DNA of 47,229 bases from Bacteroidales bacterium (GTDB taxonomy: Bacteria; Bacteroidota; Bacteroidia; Bacteroidales; JAFGHD01), in assembly GCA_016939365.1 (NCBI GenBank), contig JAFGHD010000074.1, positions 1 to 47,229 of the forward strand, read 5' to 3'. Both the position numbers and the translations under genes were made by a program. Below the pieces are notes generated by a model. It had not been told where the DNA came from and ran no database searches. It saw nothing but the letters and a program-made list of their open reading frames with translations. Every line of letters starts with the position of its first letter. Positions within the stretch are counted from its first letter, which is position 1. Positions 44,547 through 47,229 of this stretch are shown in pieces.

Positions 44547-47229
44547 TTAGCGTGTGACACTCATTTTGTTGACTATACTGTAGTTTCCTCCTGAATTGCC
44601 GAATACCAGCTCGTACAGGTAGATGCCTGGCTCGAGTCCCGTGCTGCTGAAATCCACAGTGTATGAACCACCGGTCTGATAATCGTCGACCACAAGCGCC
44701 ACTTCCGTACCGGTCAGGCTCATCACCCTGATTGAGACATGTCCGTCAGTGGGAATGTTATAGCTAATGGTTGTGGATTCGTTGAACGGGTTCGGGTAGT
44801 TTTTGGCGAGCCAGAGACCGTCAAGTGTCCGGGTGGGGACGGCAGTCATCAGGGTGACCAGACCGGGAACGGTCAGGGTCACATCCTGATACACCGTACC
44901 GGCCGGATTGGCGAACTCGGTGTTCGGATAGAGCTCAAGGTAAATCGGTTCCAGAAGCCCGGTCAGGTCCTTGGCCTGGCATTCGAGACGGATCATGACC
45001 TCATCCTGCTGGAGCGTCAACGGATTCAGGTCGGCCCATGCGATCCGGGTCAGCCCGTCGGCGGCAGTGAAGATCACGTTGCCGGAAGTGTTCAGCAGCT
45101 GGGCACCAGTTACTTCCATGTACTCTTCGGGGTAGAGCAATCCGAAGGAGACCGCGCCCGCCTGGATCATCTCCTTGATCCGGACATCAACGGTGAAATC
45201 GCTGAAGGAGCCGATCACCTGTGTGCCTTCGTAGACAAGCAGGACAGAGCCTCCGTCTCCATCAGTTGGAACATACGATGAGTTCACATCGCCGAAACAG
45301 AGCATCTCGAAGTCGTTGACCACCTGGTTGCCGTTGATCGTGAGAGATGCAGAGTTATATAGCCAGTCGCCCGTGGCAAATGATGAGATATGTCCGGCGT
45401 AGCGCCGCATCACCAGGAGGGCGTCCGTACCGTTGATGGTGGCAGAAGCGTTCACATCGGCTGCGGCCAGCTTCATGTTCTCCAGGGTGTCGATCTTGGC
45501 AAAGTGATTCAGGATCAGCAGACCGTCGGTGGAGTTGACACCACCCCATGGATCGGATGGCGTGATGGTCAGGGTATAATTGCCCGAAGTGAACGGAGCA
45601 AAGGCATAGTGCCCTAAGCTATTGGTTACGGTGCTGGCGATGGGGATTCCGCCGAAATCGAAGATTTGCATCTGCGCATTGGTCATGGCAGTGGATACGG
45701 AGTTGCTGTACCATACATCACCGCTCAGCAGCGTGGTTGTTGCCGGCAGGGAAGGAATCTGTGCGAAATCGGCGAAGATCACGATCCCCTTGGCGGTGTT
45801 GTCATACCTGTCGTAGATGGTCTGGGCTATCATGGCGGAATCGCCGGTGCCCCAGTAGTTGTTGCGGGCGTCGATGTTGTTCGTGGTGTTGTTGTACACA
45901 TTGTACAGGCCGTTCAGGTAGAGGTTGCAGGTATAGGAAGGATCGTTTCCGATGTCGGGGTTGGAAGAACCATCCAAGAATATACCGTGTCCGGCATTGT
46001 TTGTGAAATCAATCGTCCTGATCACCGGGCTTGCATTATTCATCCGCATGCCTTCGCCGGCCGATCCGGTCAGATAGGAGTCAGTTAGTGTAGGCTGGCT
46101 GGTGTTTTCCGAAAAAACATTATAACCTGATCCCTTTTCAATGCGGCAGAACCTAAGGGAAGAAGTGGCGCCATTCCAGTCGCTGTTGTCGTGGAAATAG
46201 ATGCCGTCCCAGCCGCCGGCAACTCCGTTATAGGGCCTGAAAACGATCAGGCTGTCCGTATTCCCCTCGGCATAAAGTTCTCCTCCATAGTAGTAACCAG
46301 AGTGATATCCAACCTGAATATTGGTGTTCAGGTCAAAATTCAGGGTTACACCGGGTTTGATGGTGAGCCTATTGATGTTAGCATACTTGCCGATCAGTAT
46401 ATCTCCCAACACAAGGTATTCGGCATTATCAGCCGTGATGGTGCGGCTTTCCGTGTATGTTCCCCCCGAAAGAGCAATATAATTGATCCCCTTGCTGTTG
46501 AAGGTATTGTCATTATGGACGGGTTGTGAGGTCCAATCCATCATATACACCGGGTATCTTCCGTTGTTTCCGAAAACATTATTGGAAAAGGAACCGTAGG
46601 AGGCGTTGTATCTTAAGCCGTCGGTTACCGCATCCCTGATGATGCAGTTATCGATGGTTACCGAGCCGGTATTGTCACAATAAATATTATAATCATTTGC
46701 TTTTTCAACCACACAGTATTGAAGTGAATTGGTGGCTCCGTTCCAGTCGCTGTTGTCGTGGAAATAAATGCCGTTCCATGAACCTGCAACCCCGTTGTAG
46801 GGAGTAAAAGTAATGGGCATGCCTGCAGTGCCTTCGGCATACAGTTCACCGCCATAATAATAACTGGTGTGGTAGCCTGCCTGTATCATCTTGCCCGGAT
46901 CGAAATACAAATTTACCCCGGGTTCAATGGTCAGCCTTCTTACTTCGGCATATCTTCCAATCGTGATGTTATCAAGGATATGGTAGCCGATTCCGTCATA
47001 TTGCATTGTTCTGTTTTCGCTGATAGTTCCTCCGCTGAAGCCGATCAGGTTGATGCCGTTTCCCGTGTATGTGTTGCCATTCAGGGTGGGCAATGTGAGC
47101 GGTTCGGCAAAGAAGAGGGGATACCTGCCGTTATTGCTGAAAGTGGAGGTTTCAATGCTGTTAAAAGCGTTGTAACATTTTACCCCGTCAGTAACCGCAT
47201 TTCTGAAGACACAGTTAAGCATGAGAGGG
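44547..47229 (-). CDS. Giant surface protein with beta-helix, dockerin-like and cohesin-like modules and T9SS domain (N-terminus outside)
   Basis: The frame is open to the right edge, so the N-terminus is missing; the Met at 47222 is probably internal. About 894 residues are seen. The first 480 are a beta-helix made of long repeats: YYYGGELYAEG, PYNGVAG-W-GIYFHDNSDWNGAT and NNGRYP recur about every 190 residues. A carboxypeptidase regulatory-like domain follows (STVTNSLGHYAFAPFTSGNYTL). A dockerin-like part comes next, with NSTDGLLILNHF, then DVNASATINGTDALLVMRRY and a third loop. After that is a cohesin-like domain (SDFTVDVRIKEMIQAGAVSFGLLYP ... RIAWADLNPL). The end is a T9SS type A domain (KNYPNPFNESTTISY ... 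LEPGIYLYELV). It is exported and surface-anchored, perhaps as the base for its downstream neighbour. Confidence 0.85.
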   Translation of the reverse strand, partial: PLMLNCVFRNAVTDGVKCYNAFNSIETSTFSNNGRYPLFFAEPLTLPTLNGNTYTGNGINLIGFSGGTISENRTMQYDGIGYHILDNITIGRYAEVRRLTIEPGVNLYFDPGKMIQAGYHTSYYYGGELYAEGTAGMPITFTPYNGVAGSWNGIYFHDNSDWNGATNSLQYCVVEKANDYNIYCDNTGSVTIDNCIIRDAVTDGLRYNASYGSFSNNVFGNNGRYPVYMMDWTSQPVHNDNTFNSKGINYIALSGGTYTESRTITADNAEYLVLGDILIGKYANINRLTIKPGVTLNFDLNTNIQVGYHSGYYYGGELYAEGNTDSLIVFRPYNGVAGGWDGIYFHDNSDWNGATSSLRFCRIEKGSGYNVFSENTSQPTLTDSYLTGSAGEGMRMNNASPVIRTIDFTNNAGHGIFLDGSSNPDIGNDPSYTCNLYLNGLYNVYNNTTNNIDARNNYWGTGDSAMIAQTIYDRYDNTAKGIVIFADFAQIPSLPATTTLLSGDVWYSNSVSTAMTNAQMQIFDFGGIPIASTVTNSLGHYAFAPFTSGNYTLTITPSDPWGGVNSTDGLLILNHFAKIDTLENMKLAAADVNASATINGTDALLVMRRYAGHISSFATGDWLYNSASLTINGNQVVNDFEMLCFGDVNSSYVPTDGDGGSVLLVYEGTQVIGSFSDFTVDVRIKEMIQAGAVSFGLLYPEEYMEVTGAQLLNTSGNVIFTAADGLTRIAWADLNPLTLQQDEVMIRLECQAKDLTGLLEPIYLELYPNTEFANPAGTVYQDVTLTVPGLVTLMTAVPTRTLDGLWLAKNYPNPFNESTTISYNIPTDGHVSIRVMSLTGTEVALVVDDYQTGGSYTVDFSSTGLEPGIYLYELVFGNSGGNYSIVNKMSVTR

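Overview
The window is a stretch of a Bacteroidota chromosome, most likely from an uncultured, free-living, Bacteroidales-like lineage. The evidence is a SusC/SusD pair, several secreted proteins ending in type IX secretion (T9SS) C-terminal sorting domains, lipoproteins with short lipoboxes, promoters of the Bacteroidota type (TTTG / TAnnTTTG) and mostly weak Shine-Dalgarno signals. There is no sign of phage, insertion sequence, CRISPR array or conjugative element. This is ordinary chromosome rich in cell-surface genes.

Layout. 1-264: probable tail of a gene cut by the window edge. 248-3790 (minus): four tightly packed genes, in transcription order a T9SS-exported beta-helix protein, a DUF4440/SnoaL-like lipoprotein, a YCF48-like propeller and a SAM methyltransferase. 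4003-7789 (plus): a T9SS-exported M14 zinc carboxypeptidase, a terminator, then an M23 envelope peptidase. 7812-13473 (minus): an outer-membrane beta-barrel protein and a susC-susD transport pair with its own terminator. 13922-18511 (minus): a small membrane protein (possibly frameshifted), a histidine ammonia-lyase homologue, histidyl-tRNA synthetase with a tRNA-His gene directly upstream, and a small membrane protein. 18563-22479: two convergent glycosyltransferases and an LptF/LptG-type permease. 22786-26604 (plus): two tandem secreted propeller paralogues. 26733-29899 (minus): a large beta-helix protein with a dockerin-like C-terminus and an RRM protein. 30127-32214 (minus): phosphate acetyltransferase. 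32459-35858 (minus): a perR-like, katG, peroxiredoxin stress operon. 36122-38341 (plus): a zinc-ribbon membrane protein and a tandem pair of secreted beta-solenoid proteins. 38967-40979 (plus): a GH106-like glycosidase lipoprotein. 41072-47229 (minus): two giant surface proteins with cohesin-like and dockerin-like modules.

The most notable signals are three. (1) The tRNA-His gene lacks the normally universal encoded G-1 and C73: it has a G1-U72 pair and G73. It sits next to a HisRS whose motif 2 loop resembles the divergent alphaproteobacterial enzymes, so the pair looks like a co-evolved, possibly transferred, identity-switched system. (2) The histidine ammonia-lyase homologue has Ala-Cys-Gly where the MIO cofactor normally forms from Ala-Ser-Gly. 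(3) Adjacent genes at the right edge combine four cohesin-like modules, dockerin-like calcium loops and a T9SS signal, suggesting a scaffold-like surface assembly. All functional statements come from reading motifs; no database search was possible.
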